64,000 bases of DNA, taken from positions 215,370,746 to 215,434,745 of the forward strand of contig CM073590.1 in the NCBI GenBank assembly GCA_037074705.1. The letters are read 5' to 3'. The position numbers and the translations under genes are program-made. This document shows, in pieces, positions 46,743-58,879 of the stretch. The notes beneath the pieces were generated by a model that worked only from the letters and a program-made list of their open reading frames with translations, was not told the DNA's origin and did no database searches. The stretch's first letter is position 1; each line of letters starts with the position of its first letter. Origin of the DNA: Zhengitettix transpicula. Taxonomy: Eukaryota; Arthropoda; Insecta; Orthoptera; Tetrigidae.

Positions 46743-48039
46743 GTAAGTATCCAAAAGCCATACCTTTGTCTTTATACATTGTTACGTTTTATGTATTGAC
46801 TGTTTTGAAGTCGGTGAAGTTTGGTGAACGTAAAGCATTGATCACAGACGCCACCAAACATGCTGACCTAACAGTCTTATCAGACTGACTCCAAACGTTT
46901 ATCGTTCGTGGGTGGTCATAACGGTTACTAGAATTAATTACAATATTAAATATCTTAATACTTTTACACGATATTTCAAATAACGTTTAGAAACGACAAC
47001 TTTTAAAATACTGACAACCTACAGCTGAAAACGAGTAATTATAAATCAGGTTTTTACTCGTAAATATCAAAAAAATATGTTTATCCATTTTAAAATTAGT
47101 TAATATATTCGGAACCTGCTAATTCAATTTTTTACTTCTATTTTAATCCAATGTAAATTTGATTTTATTATATGGAATTCATAGTAACATTTTTAATAAT
47201 TTAAATTAATTTCCATATATAATTTTAAATGACTGAATTAATTCGATTTATAGTTAGTTTAAACACGATCAAGCAGAATTTTTGTTATATTCAATATATT
47301 TAATGGCCTTTTTATTAACTTATTAATTTAGTACTTGATGAGGTCTTGGAAGTTGGATTGAAACGTTGAACCTATTTTTTTTCTATTTTAATTCTCCAAT
47401 TTAATGGAAAAGGTTAAAAAATTTTCTACTGTGTTTGCTTCTTTATTTATTTTATTTAGTCTTAAAGTCCGATAAATATCGATCATAAAATAAAATTCCA
47501 ATATGAACATAATTTCAAGTTACTGTCATTATATTAACAATACATAACTTTATATTCAAGAAGGACCAAAGGATGGATAAGGCAGTGTATTTTCATATTC
47601 TTGTAAAACCCAAATAATGCTGCAAAATACTTTTCGGAGTACTAATTTATCTAATATTAATTTCTACTTAGGAATATAATGCAATAACTGTTTAAACGTT
47701 TAATTTATTAGCCTCAATATTGCGGTATTACACTAAAGCTTTACCAATTAACGCCTGAATACAGTGTTTTGCACGTAAATATCTATAAAAAGATATGTGT
47801 TAATAATAGGTGTTATAAATGGACGTCAAGACTGCATTCATCGATCCAAACGTCGAGAAAAGACGCCCAACGGTTTCAAGACCACTCTCCGATCGCAGAT
47901 TGAGTTTATGTTTAAAGGAAACTCATGTATAAAGGTTTTTTTTAAGTATAGTTGTTAGTCTTTGATGTGTGCAGATAAGTGTTCAATGGGTTTCACTGAC
48001 TTAATGTGGAAGTAGTATATCAATGAAAGACTGTTAGAG

Positions 48040-48260
48040 ATTCATGTTTTATTCAGCATCCTGGCAGATGACCGGCTTGCATTTGAAAAGGATCGTGCGG
48101 GCATGATCGACAAAGCCAATTAGATTAATTGGCATGTGCCTTTAAAGATTCAGAATATCATTTTCGAGGCTACAAAATAATGTTCGATAAAAGGAGGTTT
48201 CTCTATTGCGTCCAGCAAACAGCGACACAAATCTTCAGCTGCTTGAGCTCGGTAAAACGA
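48040..48260. promoter_or_regulatory. Intronic island with palindromic homeodomain-type site
   Basis: A more balanced stretch inside putative intron 2. At 48115-48133 it contains gccaattagattaattggc, a perfect palindrome with 8-base arms and a 3-base spacer. It embeds two opposed ATTA/TAAT cores, the layout bound by paired-type homeodomain dimers. Function is inferred from the motif only. Confidence 0.35.
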
Positions 48261-49204
48261 TAAGGCCAAATTAAAATAGTTCACTGTTTCCGGTTATAAC
48301 CTAACAGCATCCTTAATACATTAAATTTCATACTGCCAATATTCGATTAGTTTACAAATTATTACATTTTATACAGTATCAGGAAATAGCATCTTCGTTA
48401 TTTCGAAATCACCGGACAATTATTTTATTCACAATTTAAATGATTGAAGCATCTGTTTTTATGTTGACATCAACGAGTCTATCGTCTAATTTTTTTTCAT
48501 GTATCTGAAAGAAAATAAGTTTGTATTTAACATTATCCAGAAAAGGTAGAAATTAATTTTTATTAGACTTATTCATCGGTGACTTATTAATTTCGTACTT
48601 ATTTTTAATAAAATCTAATTTTAAAATATTTCGAAAAAATTAATATTCAATACAAATCTATTGGTTTGTTTCATAATTATGGCATAGGCGTTTTTTTAAA
48701 AAAAATTTAAACCTATTCAAAAATATTAAATTTCTAATTTAATAATTCAGCTAACATAACTTTTAAAATTAATTCTTTATATTTTATGATTGTTATATTT
48801 GACAAACAAAACGTTCATTAACATGGTAATCATAATAATCTGTAATTAAATGTTCTAAATTATTCCTTCGTCTCTAAACTCATTTATCTGAATAACCGAA
48901 ATGCCAAAATTTATAAGACGATATTTACTCATGAGTAAAGTGTTGCACATAAAATCAAACAATTCAGCTATACACGTAAAAGTGATTCAAAAAATTTAAG
49001 TAACATTTTTTTATACATTTTTTTTGTAAATTATTTTTAACATACTGTAACATATACCAAGTTTTTCATTGTTAATATTAACTGCCAACAATACCAAAAA
49101 TTACACCAAATAGCACTGTGCAACTCACTTTGATTACATTATGCTCGTGTAGCGTAATTGAGTTATAATGAGAAATAAACAATGAAAGGAAACGTTTAAG
49201 AGTA

Positions 49205-49365
49205 TTTATTGAGAATTATTGATATGAAATGATATATATAATACGTCTGATTTTAAATAAAATAATAAGATATAATTGACACATGACAGGCGAAATGAAG
49301 TGATAATATAAATACCACACATACTTTCTGGAAACTTTGATCCTTTCTGCAGATGCGAATATAAA
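49205..49365 (+). repeat. Dispersed repeat B, copy 5
   Basis: Contains gatatataatacgtctg, gacaggcgaaatgaagtgat, aatataaataccacac, tttctggaaactttgatcct and a degenerate end, in the family order. It is the fullest plus-oriented copy and lies about 0.5 kb upstream of exon 3. Confidence 0.7.
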
Positions 49366-49890
49366 ACCCCAGAATGACTTGTAAAACCAGGTTTCTGTCT
49401 GCTACGTGCTTATACGCTATGGTCGAGTGAGTTATAATTTGTCACGTCCTCAACCCTTGCATATATATAATATAATTAAGTGGAATAAAATATATTAATC
49501 AATCACTAAATTGTTTCGTTACAGTTGAAAGGCACACGCATTTATAAATTTATTTATTAGAAGAGTTTAGTATTACAGGAAATAATTTTTAAGTAATTTT
49601 TTCATTCATACAATTTATATTCACATAATTGTAGTTATAACTTTTAGATATCATGTTTATATGAAAATTGTTTTCTTTAAATATAGAATATTATATACTT
49701 TGTTTAATTAATTCATAGTTGAACAACTGATGGAGATTCTAAACCGGAACGAAAGTTCCGGTGATTTAGTAGTTTAGAATTTGATTCCCTTGTGAACTAT
49801 TAAAATGTTTCTGACGTAAAAAGTGATCATTTTATTTCTTTATCAACTAATTTCAGATAAATATAACTATTACAGTTGTTTCGTTTACAG

Positions 49891-49979
49891 GTAAGTGAGT
49901 CAGCTCCTGCTACCAGCAGCTTAACACCTCCAGCAAAACTATTTCCAAGTTTACCTGAACAGCTTCTCAGAGATTTACA
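49891..49979 (+). CDS. Internal coding exon 3 of the unassigned gene
   Basis: The acceptor is ttgtttcgtttacag and the donor is ACA|GTAAGTATT, near consensus. The exon has 89 bases. Only one frame is open. It reads VSESAPATSSLTPPAKLF then PSLPEQLLRDL, and leaves two bases (CA) of a Gln or His codon. The first half continues the Ser/Thr/Pro-rich linker. The second half, with LPEQLLRDL, could start an amphipathic helix and so a folded or binding segment. The phase required on entry is exactly the one left by exon 2. I recognise no family. The next exon must start by completing CA; I found no convincing candidate in the remaining 14 kb, so the gene may continue beyond the window. Confidence 0.65.
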
Positions 49980-50602
49980 GTAAGTATTCCTTGTTAACTG
50001 TTCAACAATTTTATGAGTTGATATGGAGTTATTAAAACCAAATATATTTTCTTAAAACTATTATACTTCGTGATACTGTGTAAAATTAACCAAAAATGTC
50101 ATTATGTAATTAATTAATACATTTTAAGTGTCTGTCTCTGGTTATCAATGTTTCAAAGTTTAGTGTCGTTATCTATGCAGTAAAATAATATTTACTTTGG
50201 AAGTTAATTACATTTGGTACTTGATGGAATTTGATGTTTCGAAAGTAACAGCGATAAACCATGAATTGGATATAATAAATTTAAAATATGAAAAAATAGC
50301 TAATGGAGGTAAATCTTTAGCAATTCTTCATTTTCTTTGTAACACTTTTACAAAAAAAATTAGATGGTAAATCCTTCTCTGTTACTCATTCTCTTAAGTA
50401 TTCTCGTAGGAGACTTTTCAGAGTTAGTTTGTCCGATAATTTCTGAGAGAATCACTTCAATTAAAGGAAATATTAAGTGTGAAAGTCTCAGAGTAATGTT
50501 CGTGAAATGCTCGAATTGTTAGTTCAACAAAATGGCCGTGATCGTTGGGTTCCGACCACATATTTCCTGGAATGACCGCAGAAGGATTTGGCCTTCGATA
50601 TG

Positions 50603-50607
<5 letters not shown>

Positions 50608-50637
<30 letters not shown>
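50608..50637. repeat. (GA)n microsatellite
   Basis: About 15 perfect GA units. Confidence 0.95.
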
Positions 50638-50641
<4 letters not shown>

Positions 50642-51440
50642 ACGAGATATGTTTTTGTGTTCTGAATACGTGAGGAGATTTGCAAAGCGACTAGTGTTGA
50701 GATGCGACGTTTTTCAGCTCCTGAAAGATTTTGTTCAGTGGCCGACGGAATCGAAGGCGCATCCTTCAGATTGGTATCAGACTATCACACCAGGGAGATT
50801 TGCGGAGATTTTTACAGTAAATCTACACAACATTTTTGTTTTTGCTGTAGAAACAGGTACGGTAAGATAATTTGTAGCTGTATGTCTTAAGTATTATACT
50901 ATTTAAATTTCGTTTGACTGATGTCCCACCGTTGTCTCATTTTTTCTTTATAAAACACTAAACTCTTACATACTAAAGATTAATACTTATGTTGCTATTT
51001 TTATGTAAAATTATAAAAGTTAACCAATACTGTCAGATGTGGTTTTATTATTTAACTTTATTAGAACTCATTATTTTTGGATCATAGCCATAGAAAATCG
51101 AATGTGTCCTCCGTACGAAAGGTGTATTGCTTATTGTATTCATCAGGCGGAAATCTTTTTTTTTTCATGAAGTGTACAAAAGACCCTATATGACGCACAA
51201 AATGGTGTCATTGTTTTACTATGATTAAATCTATATTTTTGGGTTGTATTTTCATTGACTCATCAAATTTTTTGAACTATGGGGGAAGAGTGAAACTGAG
51301 CATCCGTTCTGAATGACTGGTGATTTACTGTCGAAGAACAAAAAATTTAGAATAAACCGTGATTCTATCCATGTCATTATAACGAGTTTTGGTTCGTGAA
51401 GAAATGCTGAACTATGAGTAAGGGAGCAACGTTAAAATTG

Positions 51441-51640
51441 AATATTTATTGACAAATTGAAATTATAAAATATAAAACGTCTGTGATAAAAGTGTACTTA
51501 TTAGATAAATAAAAAATTTGACAAATAACAGACAAAAATTAATAAGTGATAAATAATTGGAATACAAAGTTTATGAAATCCTTGTTTCTTTCGTCAGGGG
51601 ATTGAAAAAACGCAAAATACGTAATAACGACACACCACAT
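51441..51640 (+). repeat. Dispersed repeat B, copy 6
   Basis: Blocks in order: atataaaacgtctg, cagacaaaaattaataagtg, a diverged aataattggaatacaaag where other copies have the ataccacac block, then ccttgtttctttcgtcaggg and gaaaaaacgcaaaatac. The 3' half is closest to copy 3 (32335). Confidence 0.65.
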
Positions 51641-52451
51641 GCATAAAAGATTGTAAACTATAAATTCCAAAGTCAGTTCTGAGGGGTAGTAATTCTCAAG
51701 AATTTCTCAAATTCACAAGACTCGCTACTCTAAAAGTTAATAGTGACTGTTACTGTGAGAAACCCCGTTCGAAGTCCTGATGCATGCAATTTAAACCAAA
51801 CGCCGAGGCCAAGTGTCAAAAGCTGATTCCTTGTTACATGACAGCGCATCTTCGTTGACTGCCGTCGATACTGTTCAAACACTCGATAAATTTGGTTTCG
51901 AGGAGCAGAATCGTGAAGCACGCTCTCTGGGACTGTAGGCCAATTGAAAAATACCACCATCATTCACTCAACACTATCGAGTTGTGATGGGAGAGTTTTG
52001 TAATCTTTGAACCTTCGACCAAATTAGATCAAGAGCATTGTAAAACAATACCAGGGCATATTAATTTTCATTAAACCATATACTAAGCAATATAAATGTA
52101 GTATGGATGGAGTATATTTATTACGTATTTATTATATTGAACCACAATTACTTGGCTCGTATGAACGCGGCAATAATGAATATAATGAATTTAGATTCAA
52201 AGAATTAAATAACTAGAAGTTAACAACGAAGAGAAAAGTTATGCAGTTTCTTTCCTCGAAACTTCTGTAGTAAATTTTGGGATAAATTACACAGCTGGTA
52301 AAAAACTTATAAAAAATTTCGTTGTACGTAATTACCGTTAATTACCAACACATATATATTTTTTCTCAATCATTGCATACTAACATGATGTATGTTTTGA
52401 AATATCTCGCAGTTCAAGAACAGAATAAATGCTCAGCTCTAAAGACTATCA

Positions 52452-52560
52452 ATCTGAATAAACAGATTTGGAAAAATCTCGAACAGACCAGGAATCGAAT
52501 CCAAGACCTCCATTAAGTATGTGATAGCTCAAATCACGGGGCTATCCTTGTCGACTCCGG
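52452..52560 (-). mobile_element. Second tRNA-like repeat (family C), copy 2
   Basis: The minus strand reads ggatagccccgtgatttgag, then a B-box-like ggattcgattcctgg, then gagatttttcc shared with 41508-41618. About 130 bases away a plus-strand tRNA-like head, gatagctgtgtggttagagc (52690-52709), begins another copy or a related element that fades within 50 bases. Confidence 0.45.
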
Positions 52561-55500
52561 GACCCATTTCAGATTTCTCTATCCGCTGTGTAGACCTGAA
52601 CGAAGACTCACCTAAAAATTAAAGAATCATATTTTTACTGTCTAATTTTAGGACTCCAATGAAGGATGAATATTGTGTGTAAATTGAATGATAGCTGTGT
52701 GGTTAGAGCGATTGCGTCCTGAACTCGTTTCATTTTATTGTCCTTTAATCATCTTATAGTTCAATTTATCTCCAATCGTACTTTTGGCATAATTAGTTGT
52801 AGATCTACAAATCTTCTTCATCTTGTGTGCTGCGCTAATATTTAGATTTATCCCATTATTTAAATGAAATCGAGTCACTTGATAGGAAAAACGTCAGGCT
52901 ATTAGTGAGAAATTTATTATAAAAATATTTAAGAAATCATAATGAAAAGAATCACGACATTTCATCAAAAAAATTTTTGGACCTCTTCAAGTGTAAATTT
53001 TAATTAAATGATAAATTCGTAACCAAAAATTTGGAAGGAAACAAAATTTTACAAACACTTTAATTTATGAATATAATATAGTGCATTACTTATAATTAGT
53101 TACACGAAATATAGATGAAAATAAATTTCTAATGTGCGATTTGAAATTAACACCAAAAGAGTTCCCAAAAAATGAGAGATGAAACGTATGTTTCTTTTAC
53201 TATTATGTTTTAAATTTTTCTTAAATTAAATTTAATTGTGCAATTAAGTCAAATTGCAATTCCGTCCTTAGTAACACATTATTTTTTGCGTTCTTTCGAA
53301 ATTCTTCTAAATGCATTTCGCTCCGACCAACAACGCCTATTGAAACATGAAATAATCACGTGTGAAATACACGCTCGACTGCATATTTCAGTGTTTTATC
53401 AAATTTTCTTTTTCCAATTCTGAAAACATTTTTATCTGAAGTAAGTTAAAAAAAATACACCATAAAGGGTTCTTGTATAGAAAAATAAAATTTCACTACA
53501 TAGATTTAAAAGAAGATTCAGTCGAGATTCGATGCGAGCTGACATGTGTCGTTTGACACTTACGAAACGGGGGGAAGGACCCATAAAGGAAATGGCCCTG
53601 GCCTTGCATCAGAACTCGATCCAAGAATTCACAGCCTTCAGTTACACACCCACACTCGTTTTGAAAGGAACATACTTCATATCAGTAAATAAATTTATAT
53701 TTCAAATTAGAAAACAGCCATTATTTACTGTGAGAATGAATGTGCTATTGTTGTTTTCGTTGTAGACGTTCTGAATACTCAAAGATTGGAAATGCAAAGA
53801 ATTAAGAAAACACATTATCTTTATAGACGTGGTATGGCAAATGAAATAAAATATAAATATTTACTATCAAGTATGTAGACTCGCATTAGTTTGAGTTTCA
53901 ATATTTTTGGCAACTAAACAAAAGTATATTATTATGCCATAAAGAAGTGACGAATAATGTCGATGAAAATAATATTTTGAAGCTTATTAATGTCGAATTA
54001 TAATTAAATAAGTTGGAATTTCGTTTCAACAAAGACCGGAATGATTATAATATATTTTCCATCAATATTAATTACAGAAATATTAATATATTACGTAACA
54101 AAGTAGGCCTAGGCTTAAATAAATGACAAGTGTAGTAATATTAACGTTGGCGATGTTTCTACACATTAGAAAATATAAGTGTACTTAATTAGAAAAAAAT
54201 ATTCACGAGGCTGTCTTAGAATTTTATATTTATAGAATAAATATTCTTAAAAGTGAAGGAATGGGAAATTAACATTAATGTTCTATCACGAAAAAAATTA
54301 ATCTCTAGGGATAGAATGAATGAGAGTCCTGGGACTACAGACATAAACTTACGCATTTTCGTTATATCTAAATAATTGGGGTATATTTCAATGAATAATC
54401 TTCCACAATTTTTGGTTTTTCAAACTTTTCACACGTCATGCCCCCTTTTTTAAATATAACACCTACACTAAAACACGCTTGAGGTGTCGTATCATGTTTT
54501 TTAACAAGGCAGATCCGATGAGTTGCACTACTTTTTAGCCTAGAACCTGTCACTTATTCTATGAGGCTTTTCCATTAGGTTGTCTTGTCTTGTTATCGGA
54601 TGTATCCTGTTACCTGTCCATTCCACTTCGTACCCAGAACAAGTCGTTAGTGCGGAATATTATTTTCTATAACGCTTTAGATTGAAGAGATTTTGTTTCC
54701 TTTTATAAAAATCAGGTATTATATTCAGCCATACCCAGAGGAGTAAATCAACACAGCGGGTTTCGTCAGAGAATTTCGATTCCATGGTTACCGTCGTTAG
54801 AGTTATCGATTTCTAAACCCATCTCAAGAAAAGCAGAGTTATGGAAATATACATAAACTAAGATTCTCATGAGTTAAAAAGATATATTAGAATATAGCTG
54901 GATTTAAATTACTTTACAATTAATTCTATATTTTTTTGTCATTGACAATCCAATTCATTATTACATCATTAATTAGCCATGCTTTTTCCTCGTCCGCTAT
55001 CTGTGATACGTGGGTGTAAAAACATGAATGGTTCTGCCTGTCGCTATCACAATGCATAAGACCGCGAACATTTTATAGAAATGAAACTTCGTCACTTCGT
55101 GAAATTCATTTTATAGTAAAATTATCATCCATGAACACACTCTTGAAAGAATAGTAAATTTTTTATATATTTTTCTAACTGTGACTATGATCAGAGGCAA
55201 CAAAATTTACATTTAATTTTATTTCGATTAAAACATAGATGGCTTCTTGGTTATTTCTTTGTGTACAATGTATAACCAGAAGATCAGTACTATAAAAAAA
55301 AATTTCAACACAATATAATAAATAATTAACTATGTAAATATTTAACTCTTCAATATATGTATATTAGCACTGGTATTTAAACTGTGGTTCGTCCAATTTT
55401 CAGAAGTAAGAGGTTTTGGCGGTTTTTCCGTCCCGGTACATTGGTTAATTTAAATATAAATTCTGTCTGCCCCTGTTTTTACCAAGAATAAATATTAAAT

Positions 55501-56165
55501 AATATTTCATTACAATCAAATATGCAGTGGCACACAGTTGCTATTCCTTAATTTTATTTTACATTTACTGAGTGTTTATTTCGTTACACATAACGACATT
55601 TCAATCAATATTGAAATTACATTCTTAAAGTGCACATATTATCGCAAAATATTATATACTATCTTAAGTCTTATGACATTCAAGAAATATAAATTGATAC
55701 TTCACACCAAAACCCGTGATAGCTTTGAAGAAACAAATATAATTATGGGAAATAAGGTAGTGTCTCTTTCGACTTCGAAAAATTATCATTCAAATACTCT
55801 TATGCACCAGATATTTTTATGATTTTATAATAACTTAAAATTGCGTTTGTCTCTACTGATATATAATTATTTGTTTTCAAGCTGAGAGTCTTCGTAAAGA
55901 CTGTATTTAAACTTTTCAATTATAATTTGACTGCATTCGATGTATTCAGAAACTTCATTTTAATTGATTCCGTTTATGATTCAGATTTTGTATTTTGTAT
56001 GCTCTCGGCGATCTGTGATTCTACGGAGTGTGGATATTTCTGTAATTTATTATATTTTCTGAGCATTGAATACAATCAAAATTATTTGGAACTTCCATCT
56101 TAGTTATTATTGGAACAATCTGATCCAACACTCAAATTTCCTTAATATATCTACGCACACACAAA
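52561..56165. other. AT-rich tract without a supported gene
   Basis: It includes the tRNA-like head at about 52690-52730. A 77-codon frame at 53532-53765 starts in a less AT-rich patch (MRADMCRLTLTKRGEGP) but has no recognisable domain. Frames at 53238-53423, 54368-54553 and 55538-55822 are compositional. No exon with the phase demanded by exon 3 is convincing. Confidence 0.4.
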
Positions 56166-56169
56166 TATA

Positions 56170-56203
<34 letters not shown>
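56166..56203. repeat. Interrupted (TA)n microsatellite
   Basis: TA runs broken once by a cat interruption. Confidence 0.9.
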
Positions 56204-56345
56204 CTGTATAATACAGAAATGCTAATATCAACATTAATTGAAGTATGCTCAGACGCTTGCGAGTTTGTAACTTTAAATTAGGCTGACGAAGAAACTCGCA
56301 TGTTTATTTTTATATATTAGAAAATATGTCATTTTAAGAAAACCA

Positions 56346-56348
<3 letters not shown>

Positions 56349-56439
<91 letters not shown>
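56349..56439. repeat. Compound (AT)n (GA)n microsatellite
   Basis: About 29 AT units run directly into about 17 GA units. The minus-strand frames here (runs of Tyr-Ile and Ser-Leu) are artefacts of the repeat. Confidence 0.97.
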
Positions 56440-56441
<2 letters not shown>

Positions 56442-56728
56442 AGGCTGGCAATCTTTTGCAACCAGACAGAAGAAATATAGACTTTGAGAACTTTTAAAAT
56501 CGTACACGGGTAATAAAGCGTGGAAATACATACGGGATTTGATCGAAAAACAACTTACATTGGAAGAGGTTATCACAAATTTAAAATCAAAACGAGACCG
56601 AAAAAAACAGACGTAGGGAAATTATCATTTCTAAACAGATTGATAAGCGATTGAAAAAATTTACCTGCAGCACTGAGGAAATTCTCCCAATAAGAATGTT
56701 TAAGAATATTATAAATAAATTGGTGAAG

Positions 56729-56731
<3 letters not shown>

Positions 56732-56771
<40 letters not shown>
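56732..56771. repeat. (TA)20 microsatellite
   Basis: Perfect TA run. The frames crossing it are Tyr-Ile repeat artefacts. Confidence 0.95.
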
Positions 56772-56774
<3 letters not shown>

Positions 56775-57330
56775 TGATTTGGATTTTCATTTCCTTCCCC
56801 AAATAATTTTAGCAAATGCTATCTTTTGTCCTAATATAAAACACACTTCCTTCCGTATTCCAGGAAATGAGGACAATCTTCACGTATTCAAAATGTGTGT
56901 TGACAGTAGACATTCGCGTCTGGACTATGACTAACGAATTAAAGGGGAAAAAAGCACAAGTTAATCATGCCGGAAGGATAGACACAGGATTTCAAAACAA
57001 GTAGAGGCGTCGGTAAGGTGACTCGACTCATATTGTTTTCTCGGGCACTCGTCGAAACTTATCTGATCCAAAATGGATCGAAAACTTTGACATACTACTA
57101 TTTAAACGTGAACTTGTTTTATATTGCAGGAGTAAAATGCAATTAGAAAAATTAACACACAAATTTACAATATGAGCTAATTGGAGAGCCTTAAGCAGCA
57201 TCAAAAGGATATATATGTTCAATGCTACAGATCAGTATATATGTGTATCCATGACAGGTACAGAGTATTGGAAATTAAAATGAAAACATAATAAGTCTAT
57301 TATGAATTGGCTATTTTCTTTTTTAGACAC

Positions 57331-57415
57331 CGAGAGAAGGGAAAAAAGTTTCAAGAAACGTTGCGCGGTATTTACATCATCACTTCATTTTGCCTGTCAT
57401 TTGGCTATTTTAACA
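57331..57415 (-). repeat. Dispersed repeat B, copy 7, minus strand
   Basis: Reads the family blocks in reverse: caagaaacgttgcgcggtat, catcacttcattttgcctg, tcatttggctat. A plus-oriented piece (aaaatgaaaacataataagt) precedes it at 57276-57300, so this locus again has opposed halves, as at 27.7 and 39.9 kb. Confidence 0.6.
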
Positions 57416-58801
57416 AACTATTAGTATTGGAAATTCGTTTATATATTAATTAATTAATTTCATTATTTCTCTATTTGGGAAACTGTACAATAACTTCATT
57501 GTAAACATAATTTGCATTAATTAAACTTCCTAAATACAAAAGTGAAAATATACATCAACCTTAAATGCAAATTACGGGAAAATTAAATGACATAATTCAG
57601 TAATTAGAACATTTATATCATAAATTTGAGAAAAATTAATATAAAAATTTTAGATGTTAAAAGCGAGTATTATTCCTGCTTTATGAGAGAAATTAAAGTA
57701 AAAGCAGATACAAAAAATTTAAATACTATTTATGATTCTGTGTTGTTATAATTCAAAATGTTTAATTCTTGTGTTTAAAAAAATTCAGTTAGAACATTGG
57801 AAGCTTTTTGAAGTGCGTGATTTGCATTGTTTCACACATTTCGGTCATAGAAGAAAGTTTAAATTTTTTCGGTTCAATTTCACATTGATTAAAATTTACA
57901 TCAATTTTTATTGTTTCTTTAATAATGTAAGTAAACATCATTATTAATTTATTCATTTGGGATGCAACCTTTTGTTCATTTTTTAATTATATTTCTGAAT
58001 TAATTTTCACATACATTTAAAGAGGTCTCTAAACAAAGCGATAAAACGTAATGTATTTTTGATAGTTGTAAATATTAATGATCATAATTAACTTCTGACT
58101 TTAGCCAAATTTTCACTAATTATGTTTAGCAAATGTATGATAAAGTTCAATTCTATAAATTATAGTTATAAAAACAAGCGCAGATAACGTAACTAACTTA
58201 ATTATTCTTGTATGAAAACTACCTGAGAAATAGGACGAAAGTTTCGGACGTAGTGGAACAAATAAGAGGGCGAAGTCTATTACAAATAAATTTACGAACT
58301 GGAACTCATGAGATCGTTTGTGACGAAGAGAAAGGCCACTTCATTCTATAGACACATAACAAGGCTTTACCGGTAAAAGTCTATGACCTATAAAATAGTT
58401 AGAAATCAATTTGTTTTAATATACGGATGGTAGGACAATTGCTTCCAGTTCCTCTTTGCGGGTATACAAACCCGCTAAACAAGAAAAATTAATTATTTGT
58501 CTTATTATACCTGTGATATCTTTATTTCCAAGAAACATATATAGAAAGATATGAACTACACAGGAGAACAATTCAATTAATGTATCTTCAGACATCTCTA
58601 ATTTTTACTCGTAATTGACGTTGTTTCTAAGAATCATGTGTGGAAATAAATCTCTAGAATTATGTTGTACACTGTAATGTGCATTCCTGTTCCTTACGCA
58701 ATTATCTGTGGTGTGGATTGGCGCTCCACAGTGCCGGGTGATTTTTATCTGTGCAGAACAATGGTGACTCGTAAGTGTTGACTGCATGTGCGTGTGCATG
58801 A
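57416..58801. other. AT-rich tract
   Basis: Nothing recognisable up to about 58600, after which composition shifts to more balanced sequence leading into the G-rich tract. The 64-codon minus frame at 58605-58799 has no domain. Confidence 0.4.
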
Positions 58802-58838
58802 GGGGGAAGGGGGGTTATGATGGGGGGGGGGAGTGGGG
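58802..58838 (+). other. G-rich tract with G-quadruplex pattern
   Basis: Four runs of at least four G (5, 6, 10 and 4 long) are separated by loops of 2, 7 and 3 bases within 37 bases, which satisfies the usual G-quadruplex pattern. This is striking in such AT-rich surroundings. It lies about 40 bases upstream of the possible first exon at 58880. Confidence 0.8.
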
Positions 58839-58879
58839 AGACGTGAGTCTAGGAAGGGATCAGTGGCTCTCCTGTCGCC

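Larger units (their letters stand above)
46743..49890. other. Putative intron 2
   Basis: AT-rich, with a candidate regulatory island at 48040-48260 and a repeat B copy at 49205-49365. No other exon with matching phase was found. Confidence 0.5.
49980..52451. other. Tract downstream of exon 3
   Basis: Mostly AT-rich. Two overlapping open frames at 50649-50890, in different phases, cover a less AT-rich patch (for example CSVADGIEGASFRLVSDY in one). A possible acceptor at 50717 would put a stop in the phase exon 3 needs, so this is not its next exon. The minus frame at 51730-51963 has no recognisable content. Confidence 0.4.

Noticed and set aside
50717..50848. Possible exon after exon 3 with acceptor tttttcag and a donor at agttta-like gtaaat
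   Set aside because: In the phase exon 3 demands (completing CA) the frame reads His-Ser-stop. The two open phases contradict each other and neither peptide is recognisable.
52652..52682. Possible terminal exon of the three-exon gene (acceptor gtctaattttag, reading TPMKDEYCV then stop)
   Set aside because: The phase fits, but the exon would add only nine codons, sits between SINE fragments and has no supporting polyadenylation context. Chance is more likely; spliced reads from 49979 would change this.
56273..56934. Several overlapping open frames of 60-80 codons
   Set aside because: They are translations of (TA)n and (GA)n microsatellites (Tyr-Ile and Ser-Leu runs) and occur in several phases on both strands.
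56862..56934. Acceptor-like ccgtattccag followed by a 24-codon open frame
   Set aside because: In the phase left by exon 3 it stops at the second codon; there is no donor.
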